From the NCBI GenBank assembly GCA_032821775.1, contig JAVLRN010000021.1:1-64000 (forward strand): DNA of 64,000 bases, in the 5' to 3' direction. This document shows, in pieces, positions 34,365 to 45,980 of this stretch. This stretch comes from Sanguinoderma infundibulare. Lineage: Eukaryota > Basidiomycota > Agaricomycetes > Polyporales > Polyporaceae. The notes under the pieces were generated by a model. It did not search any database and was not told where the DNA came from. It worked only from the letters and a program-made list of their open reading frames with translations. Both the position numbers and the translations under genes were made by a program. Position 1 is the first letter of the stretch, and every line of letters starts with the position of its first letter.

Positions 34365-35695
34365 ATGGCATGCACTTACCCTCTGCTGCCTGGCCGGACC
34401 GAGGTCGTCTCCCGACTAGCAGACTATGACTCCGCCGTCAACCTTCTCGTCAAGGTCGACTACTTCACCAACCGCAACTTCGTCGTGGCCGAGGACGAGC
34501 CAGGACGCAATATTCCGCAGGAGCCGGACCGTCAAGTTCACGCATGTACAGCCTCACGCCCCAGCAGCAGCAGAAGGTCGAGGATGGTGCGTTACTCCTC
34601 TCCTCACTTTCCGCGCTCACAAGGCCTCGACTAATTTACCAATACATTGGCAGCGCCCGTGGTCCGCTCGTACACCGAGTCCACCTCGTCCCAACTCACA
34701 TACTACGGCTTCTTCGACCTCGCATCCTCCCTCCCGCCCAACTCCCTCTTCGCCCTCTTCCGCAACAAGGCCCCCGCCGACGGCGCGCTCTACAGGCTCG
34801 TCAGCGACCACGTCTTCCTGCACGAATCCTCCGTCGTGTGGGAATGGCTCGAGGACATTGACGGCGCGTGGTCGATGTTCATCGACTCCGAGTTCCGCAA
34901 TTCGAGCCCCACGGGCGGGGACTACGGCGGGCACACGGCCGAGAGCGCGCTGGCGGCGCTCGAGCACCAGGCTGCAGGGACGACGCTCGCGGACCGCGCC
35001 CAGTGAGTCGCATTACCTCCCGTTAGCTGTGTACGTTGCATAGCGTGCTGACGGGTACGTACATACGTTCCAGCCAAGAGCTGGCGTGGCAGCTACAGGC
35101 GGCGGAAGAACAGCGCATGAACGACTACTACGCTCGCCAGGAGCTGGAGCGTGCGGACAGGGATCGCGCTGCTCCGGAGGTCCCGCCTTCTGTCACCAAG
35201 GCGGTCAGCGTTCAAACGTCTCCCGACAACCCCGCACGCGACGTACCTCCCTCAAGCGGCGTTCACAACAAACACCATCCGCCGGACGCTTGCTGGGACA
35301 GCAGCGGGACAAGACCAGCAAGAGTACGAACTGAAGCTGACAGCGGTGAATGGACAGAGCCACCGGGGACGGGGGCGAGGATGCGTCCATCTGCGACCTC
35401 ACACCTCGTCCTAAATACCTCGAGAGCACTGCGGTCTTTGTCCGCCAGCCCGGGAGATCACGGGCAACGTGGATTTCGGAGAATCGGCTCCCATGTGCGG
35501 CCGACGGTCCATTTTCCTTTGCGACCGCTTGGTACGTTAACCCTGAACGCGCGCCATGCGGTATCCTTGTCGGCTAACCACTATCCAGGCCCCTGGCGAC
35601 CACCGCTCATTGATCCCGCACCGTCTGTGGCGGTACGTTCGCAGATCTCCAGAGTCCCTGACGACGGAGCCAAGCGAGATGACATCTGGGGGTAG
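34365..35695 (+). pseudogene. MINDY deubiquitinase fragment, type A (unit 3)
   Basis: This is a type A copy within the A segment of the mosaic unit, with the same lesions as in units 1 and 2. Confidence 0.75.
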
Positions 35696-36118
35696 CAATG
35701 TACACTTACGCGCATGGGCTCCCTTGCATCGCGATTCCAATACAGTCCTGGTTCCCCATCAAATGAGCGGAGTGAGAGCTTCAGCTCCGACGGCGGGTTC
35801 GAACTTCGAGGACGAAGGCGGCGCCGCCTCATTCTCCTCACCGGAACACACCGCTGCGCGCAAGTGGATCCGTGAACAGACCCAAGTCCAAGTGCAGCTC
35901 ACCGGTCAGTGAGTATTCGAGAGCCCGAGCCTGTCCACGCGGAGCGGACCTCATGCCGCTCACTGGATCGAAGACGGATGGAATGCTGAGTGTCGGTCGG
36001 GTCATTTGGGGACGACCGTCCTACCGCCGCGCGCCGTGTCACAGTGTCGAGTGCGCGTGCCGACGTCGCTCGGCGGCCTTTCCTCAACATGCGGACGATG
36101 AGAAGAAATGTGCGCAAT

Positions 36119-36748
36119 CTACACCGAGGGACTGCGGGCGAAGACATCCAGAAAATGAGAAGGAGCGCGAGTCTCCGCTTGACGACAGCGGCGCGCGGGG
36201 CATGCTCCAGTCCACTGCCACGCATCTCCTTCCCACTCAGCCGCTTCTGTGTCCGGCCGCCGCTCCGATGCGAAGACGGCGCGCATCGCGCACTCATATC
36301 CACAGCCGAGACAACCCTTGATGGGTGAAAATGAGTGCGCGCGATGATCCTCCCAATGTCCGCGCCCAAGACCAATCTCAAGCCCGAGGACAGGCAAGAC
36401 ACTCGCCAGTCTCGACGCAGTCCTCGTCCGTCGAGCACCATGTCTAGAGCGCACACGGGATAGCGTCGAGCGGCGCGTGAGGGGCAAATATTGTAGTGAC
36501 GACGCGCCGCTCTGCAGTCTTGCTGTCGCCGCTGCTGGTTTTTGGCTGAGGATGTCTTCATGCTCGGGCACGCGCTTCATGGTCACGCTGTTCGCAAGGT
36601 CGGCCGCCTCCGCTGCGCGTACGCCGGTCATGGACTGCTTCTTCGCGACCTCGGCGACCAGTGCCTCGATCGTCGGTTCGTCGTCGACGAGGGTGTTGGA
36701 CCCGCTCGGGGCGGGGCCACCGGGAGCTGCTCGTATGCTTTCCGCTTC
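36119..36748 (-). CDS. Unidentified alanine-rich open frame (unit 3)
   Basis: This is the type A version, in the last stretch of unit 3 that is still type A. The switch to type B lies within or just beyond the 5' end of this frame (36620-36786). Confidence 0.3.
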   Translation of the reverse strand, partial: EAESIRAAPGGPAPSGSNTLVDDEPTIEALVAEVAKKQSMTGVRAAEAADLANSVTMKRVPEHEDILSQKPAAATARLQSGASSLQYLPLTRRSTLSRVRSRHGARRTRTASRLASVLPVLGLEIGLGRGHWEDHRAHSFSPIKGCLGCGYECAMRAVFASERRPDTEAAEWEGDAWQWTGACPARRCRQAETRAPSHFLDVFARSPSV

Positions 36749-37884
36749 GAGTCATCCATCGTCATGCTGCTCATCATTTCCACGCCGCGCGCGGTGACCG
36801 TTGCATGCAGCGGTCGCCGTCCCAATACATCAAGCAATTTGCTGCGTTTTTGCAAGCGAAGCCGAAGCCACGACCGGCCAGACTCGATATTCACTTGTCA
36901 AGCTGCCAGCTTCGTAAATACCGTAGCTACGCGACAAATAAACGTGGGGCGGTCGTTTCGCCACGTTGTCGGACCATCCTGACCGGTCTGGTGGTACATT
37001 TTGTGAGTTCTGATTCTCAGCACCAAACCCGCGGATACGACTCACCTCGAACACTGCACTTGAACGGGTGCCTTTTGCCCGTTGGGTGGTTCTGTTGCGC
37101 GACTAGAGTTCTCTAATAACTGACCATTCGTTGAGTACGGAACACAGGGGCAGACCCGGCCGATAGAAAAACAGAGAGGCAACTGAAGCGAAAAGCTTGC
37201 AAGAGCTTGAGTGCTTCCTCTAGTGCTCACCCTCCCATGGACGAGGGAGCGACCGACCTCGGTCTGCACCACGGGGATCTCCCTTCAAGTTGTGACAGAT
37301 ACGAAGTGGTCGAGCCTCACAACGGCACCTTCACTTCCTTCCACGGACCGTTGGCGACGTCGAAAGCTCATGGGTCATCGCCGAGTGGAGCCAGCCGTAT
37401 GCTGCGCCCGGCATGACCGCACTCGCCTGAAGTGGCACTGCCTGCCTGGCCATGGAATTCCACAATCCGGACAGCCGCACAATCAATTGCAAGAAGAAAC
37501 ACGTTCAATACACTAGCCGAAACGAACAAGGGCGGTCAAGACAAAACGCGGGGGAAAGAGAAAGGGGCCGAGGTAAGGGTGTGCCGTCGAGACGATGAAT
37601 CCAAAGTCCAAGTCCGTCCGAAGCCTGCAACAAAGTCCAGCCCAAACGAAGACGACGGCACTACCCGCCCACAGGACGTCAGCCAAGACCCCCTCAAAGG
37701 TGGCCGACAAGCGTAGAATGCACCTTCGCTGCCGCATGGTCGGCGCAGCGCCCCGCAGGTGCATCCGCCCGTCCTTCAGACTCTCGGTGATGATAGGGCT
37801 CGCTGCAGGCCGGAACTTAGATTCGTTCGAGTACCTACATCGCCCCGCCCATCCCCATCCAAATCACAACCCAGCCCTGGGTAT

Positions 37885-38178
37885 TCAGCCACCCTCGCCT
37901 CCGACGCAGCTGTTGGCATGGATGATGCCCGGATTCGCCTCGAGCTGCTGGATGGCGTTCAGGCAGAGCTTGAGGCCGAGGTAGCAGAGGAAGATGAAGA
38001 AGACGATGAGCGCGAGCCGCTTCCAGGACAACGGCGGCGGCGGGTTGAACCGCGGGTCCCGCGCGAGGCGGCGGTGGAGCTTGCGGACGTCGCTCGTCGG
38101 CTCGTGGCGCGGGTACTCACGACGCTTCTCGTCGCCGCTCGCCGCCAGCCGTTCGTACTCGTACTCGTGCCCCGGCAT
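37885..38178 (-). CDS. Small single-pass membrane protein (unit 3)
   Basis: This is the type B copy; within the 97 residues the product equals type A. Differences lie in the upstream region. Confidence 0.5.
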   Translation of the reverse strand: MPGHEYEYERLAASGDEKRREYPRHEPTSDVRKLHRRLARDPRFNPPPPLSWKRLALIVFFIFLCYLGLKLCLNAIQQLEANPGIIHANSCVGGEGG

Positions 38179-38951
38179 GTCGGTAGTGTTGCTTATGCTG
38201 CCGGGAGCGGAAGGGGTGGGAGAAGGATGGCAACGGGAGAGTAAGGAATGGTGGCGGTTGTGACGGTGTCTGATCATCGGAGGTCGAGGCCGAGGCCGAG
38301 GAGATCTAGATGCTTGTACTTTGAGCGTTATTTTGCAATAATTCTGCTGTCGAACGTTAGCATTGATATGAACAAGGATTGGCGAGGTGGAGGAGGTTTG
38401 CGAGAGAGCCGTAATTTCGAAATTCCGCAAATAGCAGCTGTGGGCGCTTGGCCCCTTGTGGCACTGCACTTCGGTCCCCGCGTCCAGTCGACCCTTTTGC
38501 TCTCTTCCACGACCATCGCTGCATCAATAACCGACCCTTTGCCAGTAAGTCCATCATGATTGTTATAATATTCCTGTCTCTTATGTTGCGCACCCTCAAG
38601 TACAGCGACCGGACTCGACGCAGTCTCCATGTGAGGGTTGAGGTACCATTACGTCCTACCTGAGCAATTTCATCCGTGCTCCGTTCTCGCCTCAGGCTGT
38701 GGCCTGCCGGATGTATCGCCGTGAGTTTTACTTGAATGCACCACCAACTCTATTCCCCCAGGTCGAGCGTGGATTGCGGGAGGACGGGAGACGTCTGCAA
38801 TCTGAACCCCGCACAGATGCAGCCTAACCTCCAGAACATCCATGTGCGTCGGTTGATGCGTGACGTTGCTCAGGTGCGCACCCACTCGACCGGATCCACC
38901 CGAGTTGCCATGCTCGCGTGCTTCACCCTCGGGTTGCCAATGTGAACGGGG

Positions 38952-39297
38952 CTGGGGAGTTGCCGCTGAGCCGGGCACAGGGGAAAGTGGTGGACATTGC
39001 GAACTATAGGTATGCACGAAACAATCCGTCCACTCCGCTGATATGAAGCGCTTGGCTCGGTTGCAGCACCCGACGATTCTGTCGGACGAAACGAAGATTT
39101 GTCCTCCGCGTATGTCTCATCCGAAGCCGCAGTCTTGGTGGGTAGCTCAGGCCCTCGGCAGCAGCGTGCGCGTGCAATCCGGTAGAAAGTTCGTGTTCAT
39201 CTATCATACGTTCGTATGCAGCTAGAGGGTCGTCTGGGAGCCGGTGAGAAAACCGGTGGCCCGGAGCCTTTCGGCGATGCTCGGTTCTTGTGATGCA
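38952..39297. pseudogene. Chimeric RING-gene scrap, type B (unit 3)
   Basis: This is the same fold-back structure with type B substitutions in the plus-sense half. The minus-sense half from about 39181 is the same as in type A. Confidence 0.65.
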
Positions 39298-40098
39298 GGT
39301 ATCGGCACACGATTATATGCGGGCCCTGCGTCTGGAACGGGCAACTCAAGCGGTTTGCGGAGATGATCTTTGGATCCAACCGTCAGTGTTCTCATTTGAT
39401 TCAAATATATGCAGGCTTAATGTTCACTACGATGTTTTCCAGCGCAGGGTGAAACGTTGCTTAGAGTGCATATGAGTCCGGCACGACATCCTCCGGTGGC
39501 CATGGCTGTGGGAACGCATATCAAGCTTCTGTCGCCCGATCAAACCCCGCGCGCGTGGTACGCGAACGTTGTCGTTCAGCGCCGCATCAACTTCTGGTCG
39601 TCCGCTTCTCTGGGTCATTGCATGTTATTTTTGTTCCAGCATGTGAATGTGGATTGAAGACATCGGCAACACGAACCCCGCACAGATGCAGCCTAACCTC
39701 CAGAACATCCACCGGATCTGGATCATTCAGTTGGTGCGCAGTGCTCCTCATTTATCCGCTCTTCACAAGCACTCATGGCCTTCCCTCCAAGCGGTCCTAT
39801 GCGAGTTTCTATGGATTTTCCACCTAACACCGCAGCTGGATTTCAGCCGATTCGGACACTTCGTCACAGCGGCTTGTGTGCTTATGAACTTTGTACGTGC
39901 TTTTGCTTGATTCGAGCTATTGGTAACGACTCTCTTTCATGCACCCTTGCTCTGTGCTCATGCAACCATTTGACGTGTAGCCTCGGGCCCAGCATGCAGA
40001 ATGTGTTGTATGTGCAGGCTATTGGCAATCCACAGATGACGACTGTTCTGCCGTCGCGCAGATACAAATTGGACATTTGGGCACCATCCGCTCGACCC

Positions 40099-40600
40099 TG
40101 CCTGGCCCGTGTGGTTCGCGAAGGCGGCTTCAAGATCGCGTTGATTTCCGGGCTGAGCGCCCTCTCAGGTCATCGTGCATCCCTTACATATTCCGTTCTC
40201 GTTTTTGCCACGCACTGACATGACATGTCTCTCGGCAGTCAACACAACGGTGTTCTCCACCTGTGGCATGGGCGTTATTACGCTCTCGATGGCCGCCGTA
40301 CTCTCGCTCCCAAAGCAGTTCATCACCGTCTACCTCGGCGTTGCGCTTGAGCAGTCCGAAGACGGCAGCAGCAGCAAGTCCGATACTATCATCGAGGATG
40401 CCGTGCTCGGTGTTACGACGCTCATCACGATCGGTGCCATGTGGCACATCTACCACAAGGTGAATCAGGCGAAGCCGCACGTCATCTATGACCGGCGTAA
40501 GGCCCGTCAGATGAAGCTCGCGAACGTTCAGTGCGGCAGCCGCTGGCAGACTGGCGAGACGGCTCCAGCGCATGACTGCTGTTCGGTTCGTGCATGCTAG
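40099..40600 (+). pseudogene. Tvp38-family 3' part, open, type B (unit 3)
   Basis: The exon at 40099-40174, a 64-nt intron and an exon to 40600 form an open frame. Trp is kept after ITIGAM, and the tail continues HIYHKVNQAKPHVIYDRRKA and ends at a TAG. The 5' half of the gene is still missing, so it remains partial. It is convergent with the Arb1-like ORF, 63 bases away. Confidence 0.7.
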
Positions 40601-40663
40601 GCCTCGGCAAGTCATCATCCAAGACCCTTCAGCTGTGGATTCAGGCCACGACAAGATGTTCGT

Positions 40664-41449
40664 TCACCATTTGCTTGACCCCGGTTCCATTTGGCGCACG
40701 CGAGCCACGCCGTCCGCCTTCTTCTTGAACCCCCACGGGTTGTTGAACTGCTCCATGCTGACCTCGATGGGGATGCTCGGGTCGACGCGCGCGAGCTGGA
40801 CCCACACGCCCTCGATGCTCATCCCGATCCACATCTTGTCCGCGATCTCGGAGTTGACGTACACGACGATGTCGTCCTTGAACGGGTTGTGCGGCGCGCC
40901 GGGCCCAGGAGCGACCTCGGCGTCCTCGCCGTCGTCCAGGACCGCCGCGCCGCGCGAGTCGGGCAGGATCTGCGGCTTCTGGACGTCCGCGATCGGGTTG
41001 ACCGCGTACACGGGCCACGCGGAGAGCATGAGCTTCGCGAACTTTGTGTCCAGCTCACGCTCGACTGCCTCAGGGTCGTGCAGCAGCGCGGGCTCGAGCG
41101 TGCCCTTCCCGCTGTTGTTCTTCTGCTTCTGCGATTGCGTTGAGGGCAAGGGCGCAGGCGGCACGATGACGCTCTTGATTCGCCGCGTGGATCGCTCGAC
41201 TACGCCAGTGGTGTGCGTGAGGGGCAGCGTTGTCGGCCCGAGGAGCTTGTGGAGGACATTGATCACTGGCCCCGACTCCCAGTCGGCCGCGGAGGTCGTC
41301 GCGAGGAAGGGGTTGTCGCTGACGTCGCCTCGCCACGCACCCGCGTCAGCGTCGCCCCACTCGCCGCTGGCCGCGTTCGCATCGCCCTGGCCCCACTCGT
41401 AGTCGTTTTCGTGCGCGGAGGGGCCGAGGGCTTTCAGGTCCTGCTCCAT
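40664..41449 (-). CDS. Unidentified ORF, possibly Arb1-like, intact, type B (unit 3)
   Basis: This is an uninterrupted 261-codon frame beginning MEQDLKALGPS; 25 further in-frame codons lie upstream but look non-coding. Features: an acidic, Trp/Gly-rich N-terminus (EWGDADAGAW); a block LLGPTTLPLTHTTGVVE followed by STRRIKSV; VERELDTKFAKL; and a block with GMSIEGVWVQLARVDPSIP and FNNPWGFKKKADG near the end. The TTGVVE..STRRI and GMxIxxxWVQLARVDP blocks remind me of the fungal Arb1 family, subunits of the argonaute siRNA chaperone complex, but this is from memory and weak. A long frame on the opposite strand also exists, so the coding strand is an inference. Confidence 0.45.
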   Translation of the reverse strand: MEQDLKALGPSAHENDYEWGQGDANAASGEWGDADAGAWRGDVSDNPFLATTSAADWESGPVINVLHKLLGPTTLPLTHTTGVVERSTRRIKSVIVPPAPLPSTQSQKQKNNSGKGTLEPALLHDPEAVERELDTKFAKLMLSAWPVYAVNPIADVQKPQILPDSRGAAVLDDGEDAEVAPGPGAPHNPFKDDIVVYVNSEIADKMWIGMSIEGVWVQLARVDPSIPIEVSMEQFNNPWGFKKKADGVARVRQMEPGSSKW

Positions 41450-42090
41450 CGTCGCGACGTTGGGCCGCCCACTAACTCTCAGCTCTATCGGTATGGCTGG
41501 ACGGCACTGCAATGAGGGCAACACGCGGTTGTCACGGCTACATCGAGGTTCTGATAGGAAGGGAGCGCTTCTAACCGCTTGCTGGATGTGTGAGTTTTCT
41601 ATTTAGTACCTCATCGAGTTCGCACTCATTATTTTTAGCGGTGCTTGCGGGCACCAATAATCTGAAAGTTCACTATGGGGGTGGTCATCTCGGAAAGTGC
41701 AAAAGCGACCGGCCTGCTGTACGCCGCGTTCAACGTCGAGGTGGCCAAGATTTACACCAATTCAGTCCTAGCCGCGTGAGATTGCAACATCTGTTCAAAC
41801 ATGATCCTGCGTTCTCATAGCCTGTCGCCTCAGCTTGAACTTCCGGCACCCTCACGAGCCGGTCACCGCAACAATTGGTTTCGGCAGTACAGAAGAATCT
41901 GCTTGGGTCAAAATCTGGAGATTCGCGATGATCGTCATTTCAAACCACCTGGAAACGTGAGTATACTGCCCCATCAATTGCCTTAACCTCGGCTGACACA
42001 CGGCTGGCACATCCGCAGCCCACACATGCTTTGCTGATGCGAGCACAATAGGTAGTATGTGAAGTTTGTTTGTTGGTTCCCCTCGAAATT

Positions 42091-42641
42091 CCCCCTTCCT
42101 CATCTTCCGTCTGCTCCAGTTCTACCCTCGTCCCCAGCTCACGTGGCGAGGGCCTCGTGCTCATGGTCAAGAAGGCGGGCGACTGGACGAACAAGCTCTA
42201 CGACCTTGGCCGGTGCACCGACTACAGTGAGGCCAACGGCCTCGATTGCAGCGTCCAGGTCATCGTCGAGGGCCCCTATGCCCCGGCCACACCGTCTTCT
42301 CCGCCTTCTCCAGCATGCTCTTCGTCCCTGGCGGCTCCGGCATCACCTTCGTGCTTGCGGCGGTCCAGGACCTGATGAAGAAAGCTCGTCTGGTCCATGC
42401 AGGACCCGCCACAGCTCACGCCGCTCGTGCCCCTCTTCCAGTCACTCCTCGCGCAGTCGTACGACGCGTACGCGAACCTCCGCATCTCCGTCTTCTACAC
42501 CTGCGCACCGACATCCGACAACGCACTCAAGCGCTTCGCGAACCTGCCCCTGGCCTCACGCTCTCGCCCACGCTCCTGCGCATTGGCAAGATCCTGGAGG
42601 GCATTGTCGACCGGTCCGCCGCCCTCTTCTCTGGGTGCCGC
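42091..42641 (+). pseudogene. Ferric reductase C-terminal fragment, type B (unit 3)
   Basis: This has the same frame changes as type A, so the decay predates the A/B split. Only a few base differences are seen. Confidence 0.75.
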
Positions 42642-42839
42642 GGGTGCACGCGCGGTGAGGGTGGACGCAGAAGTCATTATGGTGCATTCCCATTCCTGTT
42701 TCCGGGAGGCACATTGAACGGTTCCCGCTGACCAAATCATGCTCGTTTTACAGGTCAACGTCTTTGACTGAAACCATCAAACCCGAAACACATCGTGGCC
42801 TCTCTCACATCCCCTCGTTAACATTCATGCTCACATCAT

Positions 42840-43406
42840 GCGTCCCCATCACTTCCGAGCACGTCCGCTCGCGCTGTCTCCCTCCCTCCGACTACGGACC
42901 ACGCTCGAGCACCGCTTTCTTTACTCACGGAGCCGAGCGACTCGGAAACGACGCCAACAGTGCAAGCTCGACCGGAGCGCTCTGTCGACACAGTGTCAAT
43001 AGACGAGGTGGAGCCTCTTGCGGCGTATACATGCCCCATCTGTTTCTCGCCGCCGTCCTACGCCACGATCATGCCGTGCGGACACGTCCTTTGTGGCGAG
43101 TGTCTGTTCACGGCGGTGAAGACGACGATCCAGCGGGGTGCGCATACCCTTCCTCCGGGCGAGTGGATGATTGGCGGGATTGCCCCGAGAAGCATATCAT
43201 ACATCAACTCCCCAGGTCATCTCATGTGGTCGTCGGAGAGTCGGTTGCTAGGCTCGCTGGTAAGCTCAGCTTCGGAGCGTCCTCTTGGAAATGTGTGCAG
43301 ATGGCTTAGTGCTCATGATAGGTCGCCTGTGACAACTGTGGAGGGTCGTTTACGCAAGGTGTGGCGCGGCCAAAGTGTCCGTCTCCCGGGGCAGGTCGAC
43401 GTGTAG
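42840..43406 (+). pseudogene. Second RING-gene fragment, inverted, type B (unit 3)
   Basis: This is the type B form with PERSVDTVSIDEVE and CGHVLCGEC, closer at several residues to the complete RING gene than the type A fragment is. It likewise lacks the CPVC pair. Confidence 0.75.
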
Positions 43407-43827
43407 AAACTGGGTGAGTGGATCTTATACCAAATTTATTCTCATATCCGGCGAGTCCGGACGACGGGCGTACTAACTTCGGATGGCAGTCGGAGCGCGC
43501 ATGTGGATGATGCACGCAGTCTCGTTTGGTTCGTTCGTACACCGGTGGCCGTAGGCGGGAGTGGATGCGTCGCACTGCTCAGGCCTCGGTACTGCTGCTG
43601 TATGCTGCTGTTTTTAACTTCGTGTACCGGCCGGAATGTCGGGTTTTTGTGTTGTGGCTAGTGAGCGGATTTTTTTCACGTACTTGGGCTCGGTTTGACT
43701 CGGATCGCAGGGGGAGGAATTTCGTCGGGAACGTACCTGTGTATTAGAGCTCTCTTGTACATTGTGCCCCATCGTGTCCGTACGTAGACAGCTTGAGGCG
43801 CGTCCTTCCCGCTCTCCTCTCCCTCCT

Positions 43828-44058
43828 CCCGTCCGGACTGTGCCAGAAAACGGATGCCTGTCTGCACCGTCCGGATTGTCTGCTAGAAACCTCTCTCTTC
43901 CGCTCGCCCACTGTCCAGATTGTTCACAACAGCCCTCTTTCGCCGCCACTCACCCACCGTCCGGATTGTTCACCAAAACTCACCGTCCGGATTGTTCACC
44001 AGGACACACTGTCCGGACTATTCACAAAAACTCACCGTCTGGATTGTTCACCAGAACT
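43828..44058 (+). repeat. 26-bp minisatellite, expanded, type B (unit 3)
   Basis: The four clean copies (43955-44058) are preceded by about 125 bases holding further degenerate copies (GTCCGGACTG, ACCGTCCGGATTG, ACTGTCCAGATTG). Type A has lost most of that left part. Confidence 0.85.
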
Positions 44059-45980
44059 CTCCCTATGTCAAGCCCTTGTCCCGGTCATTCGCAGCGTGTG
44101 AAGCGGCAACGAAATATATTTGTCTTGTTGCGCGACGACCTCCACCCGCCGCATCGTCCGCACTCCCCCCTTGCGAGAAATGGCAGTAGGATGCCCATCC
44201 TCTGGCGCAGGTCCGGCTGGGCGGAGAATTGCTGCGACCTCATAGGTCCACAGAAGCACGTCCGAGCTGCCACTTGTGCATGTCCTGAGGCATTGAAGTC
44301 GCGTTTGCCGCTTGCGCGTGCCTCGTCCGCTACCGACGACGGTTAAGCAGGCTGTCATCGCTTTGGCAACCGCAGACGTCCTGCGAGCCGAACCCTGAGC
44401 TTGAGTGGGCCGCGCCGTCGGTCACGACGTAATGGAAGAGAGAAGTTGAAGTTGAGAACGACGGGCACGTCCGCACATGTGTCTGTCTCCTTCTGTCACG
44501 GGCGAAGGGCGGCGTGATCGCAGGACGACGAACTCATCGTGTGTCTCAGAATGGACAACATCAGCACCAGCTCCCGCCGCGCGAAGCCGGACCACGCACC
44601 ACGACTGACACCATGATAGATCGGATCCGGATCTGCACCCTCGACAGGGACCTCTACATAGCCGGGGCCCAATGGATGGGTGTCCAAATAGGCGCGCGTG
44701 CGCAATGCGGCAGCCCCACGCCGTCTCGTTCGTCGTGGGCCGCCATCCCGACTCCGTCGCCCCTCGGGATGCGCCACAGAGCACAGGTTCGGAGCGAGGC
44801 TGATCTCGGTCGCCATAGTCTCATAGAGGTCGCGACGTCCGTTGTCGGGCCGAGCAGTGGGCATCATGTCGTCTGGCAAGGCCACAGCCACGGATGCACC
44901 TCACGCCATTGATGGAGCGCATTCGCAGCTATTCGTGGGGTGCGCTGCAGGGACAAAAATGATAAGGGGTGTGTCGTCGATGTCGTGCGGCAGCGCCAAT
45001 TTGGTGAGGTAACCGACCGACTGACCAGGGACCGATGGCGAGTCGAGTGTCGCGGAACGTAGTGACACCACTGTTTCAGTATCGCCGACCTTCGCCCGAC
45101 CGATCCAAGCGTGCGGCGTACGTGTCAGAGACGTCTGAGTGCCATCACGATGTCTATGACCGCTGTTCGAGTTTCTTCGCGATGCTGCTAGAAGCCCAAA
45201 AGCTGTTTGGCCTGTCAAGTTGCGTTCGTGAGGAGGACCCTGCCGTCAATGATGTCCGCAGTCAGGAGCCGAACGCACGGTTCTAGACCCCTCAACCTGA
45301 TCTCGTCAAGCTTCTCCCGCGTTTCCGGTGCAGATTTGACTGGACGACCTTCCAAGGAGCACGTTGCTAGTCCAGTGACGAGCGGGGAGAACGGATACGG
45401 CCATAGGTATTTCATCCGATGATAGATACAACATTGGTTCTCGGGGAACGGTTAACGACGAAATGTTCTCGACGCCGCTCCACCATCGCACTCTCCCAAG
45501 GCGGCTTCTGGAGATATAGTGGGACGTTGGTACGTGACGGGCCACGGCGAATGATGAGAACTTACCTCACAATGATGGCATTGAGACTTTGCATCACGAG
45601 ACGTGAGCTGATAACGTAGGTTTGAGAGGACGAGAGTAGGGTGGCTCAGCACGAGGCTATGCCCCAGGCAGCGAGCCAAGCGCTAGGATCCGTTCGTGAG
45701 AGAAACGCGTTCGATAGCTTCCGGTAGACCACATTCAACAACCGTAGATGGACCGCATTGTGGTCGTAGCAGGACGCGATACATCGCCAGCGACGGATAT
45801 GTACAGGGTGCGGTATGGCTCGGTGCAGCGCGCATGCCCTTGTAGCTCGAAGCTTGGAACCGCACAGCGGAGAACGGAAAAGAAAGCTGAAATTATTGTC
45901 CCTAAAACAGGATTTTGATGATGCGAGACGGTCTTCAGAGACTAACCTTCCGAATTTGACATTCCGAGAACGACCGGACG

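Larger units (their letters stand above)
29619..44527 (+). repeat. Macrosatellite unit 3, A/B mosaic
   Basis: The left end (to about 30136, plus an isolated B base at 30246) carries type B variants. From there to 36619 it follows units 1 and 2 (offset 14826 from unit 2). From 36787 onward it follows unit 4 (offset 14606). The RING gene, mannosyltransferase scrap and MINDY fragment are therefore type A, while the Tvp38-like, Arb1-like, ferric-reductase and minisatellite parts are type B. At 29.6 kb it has the B-type insertions that lengthen the two overlapping open frames there. Confidence 0.95.
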
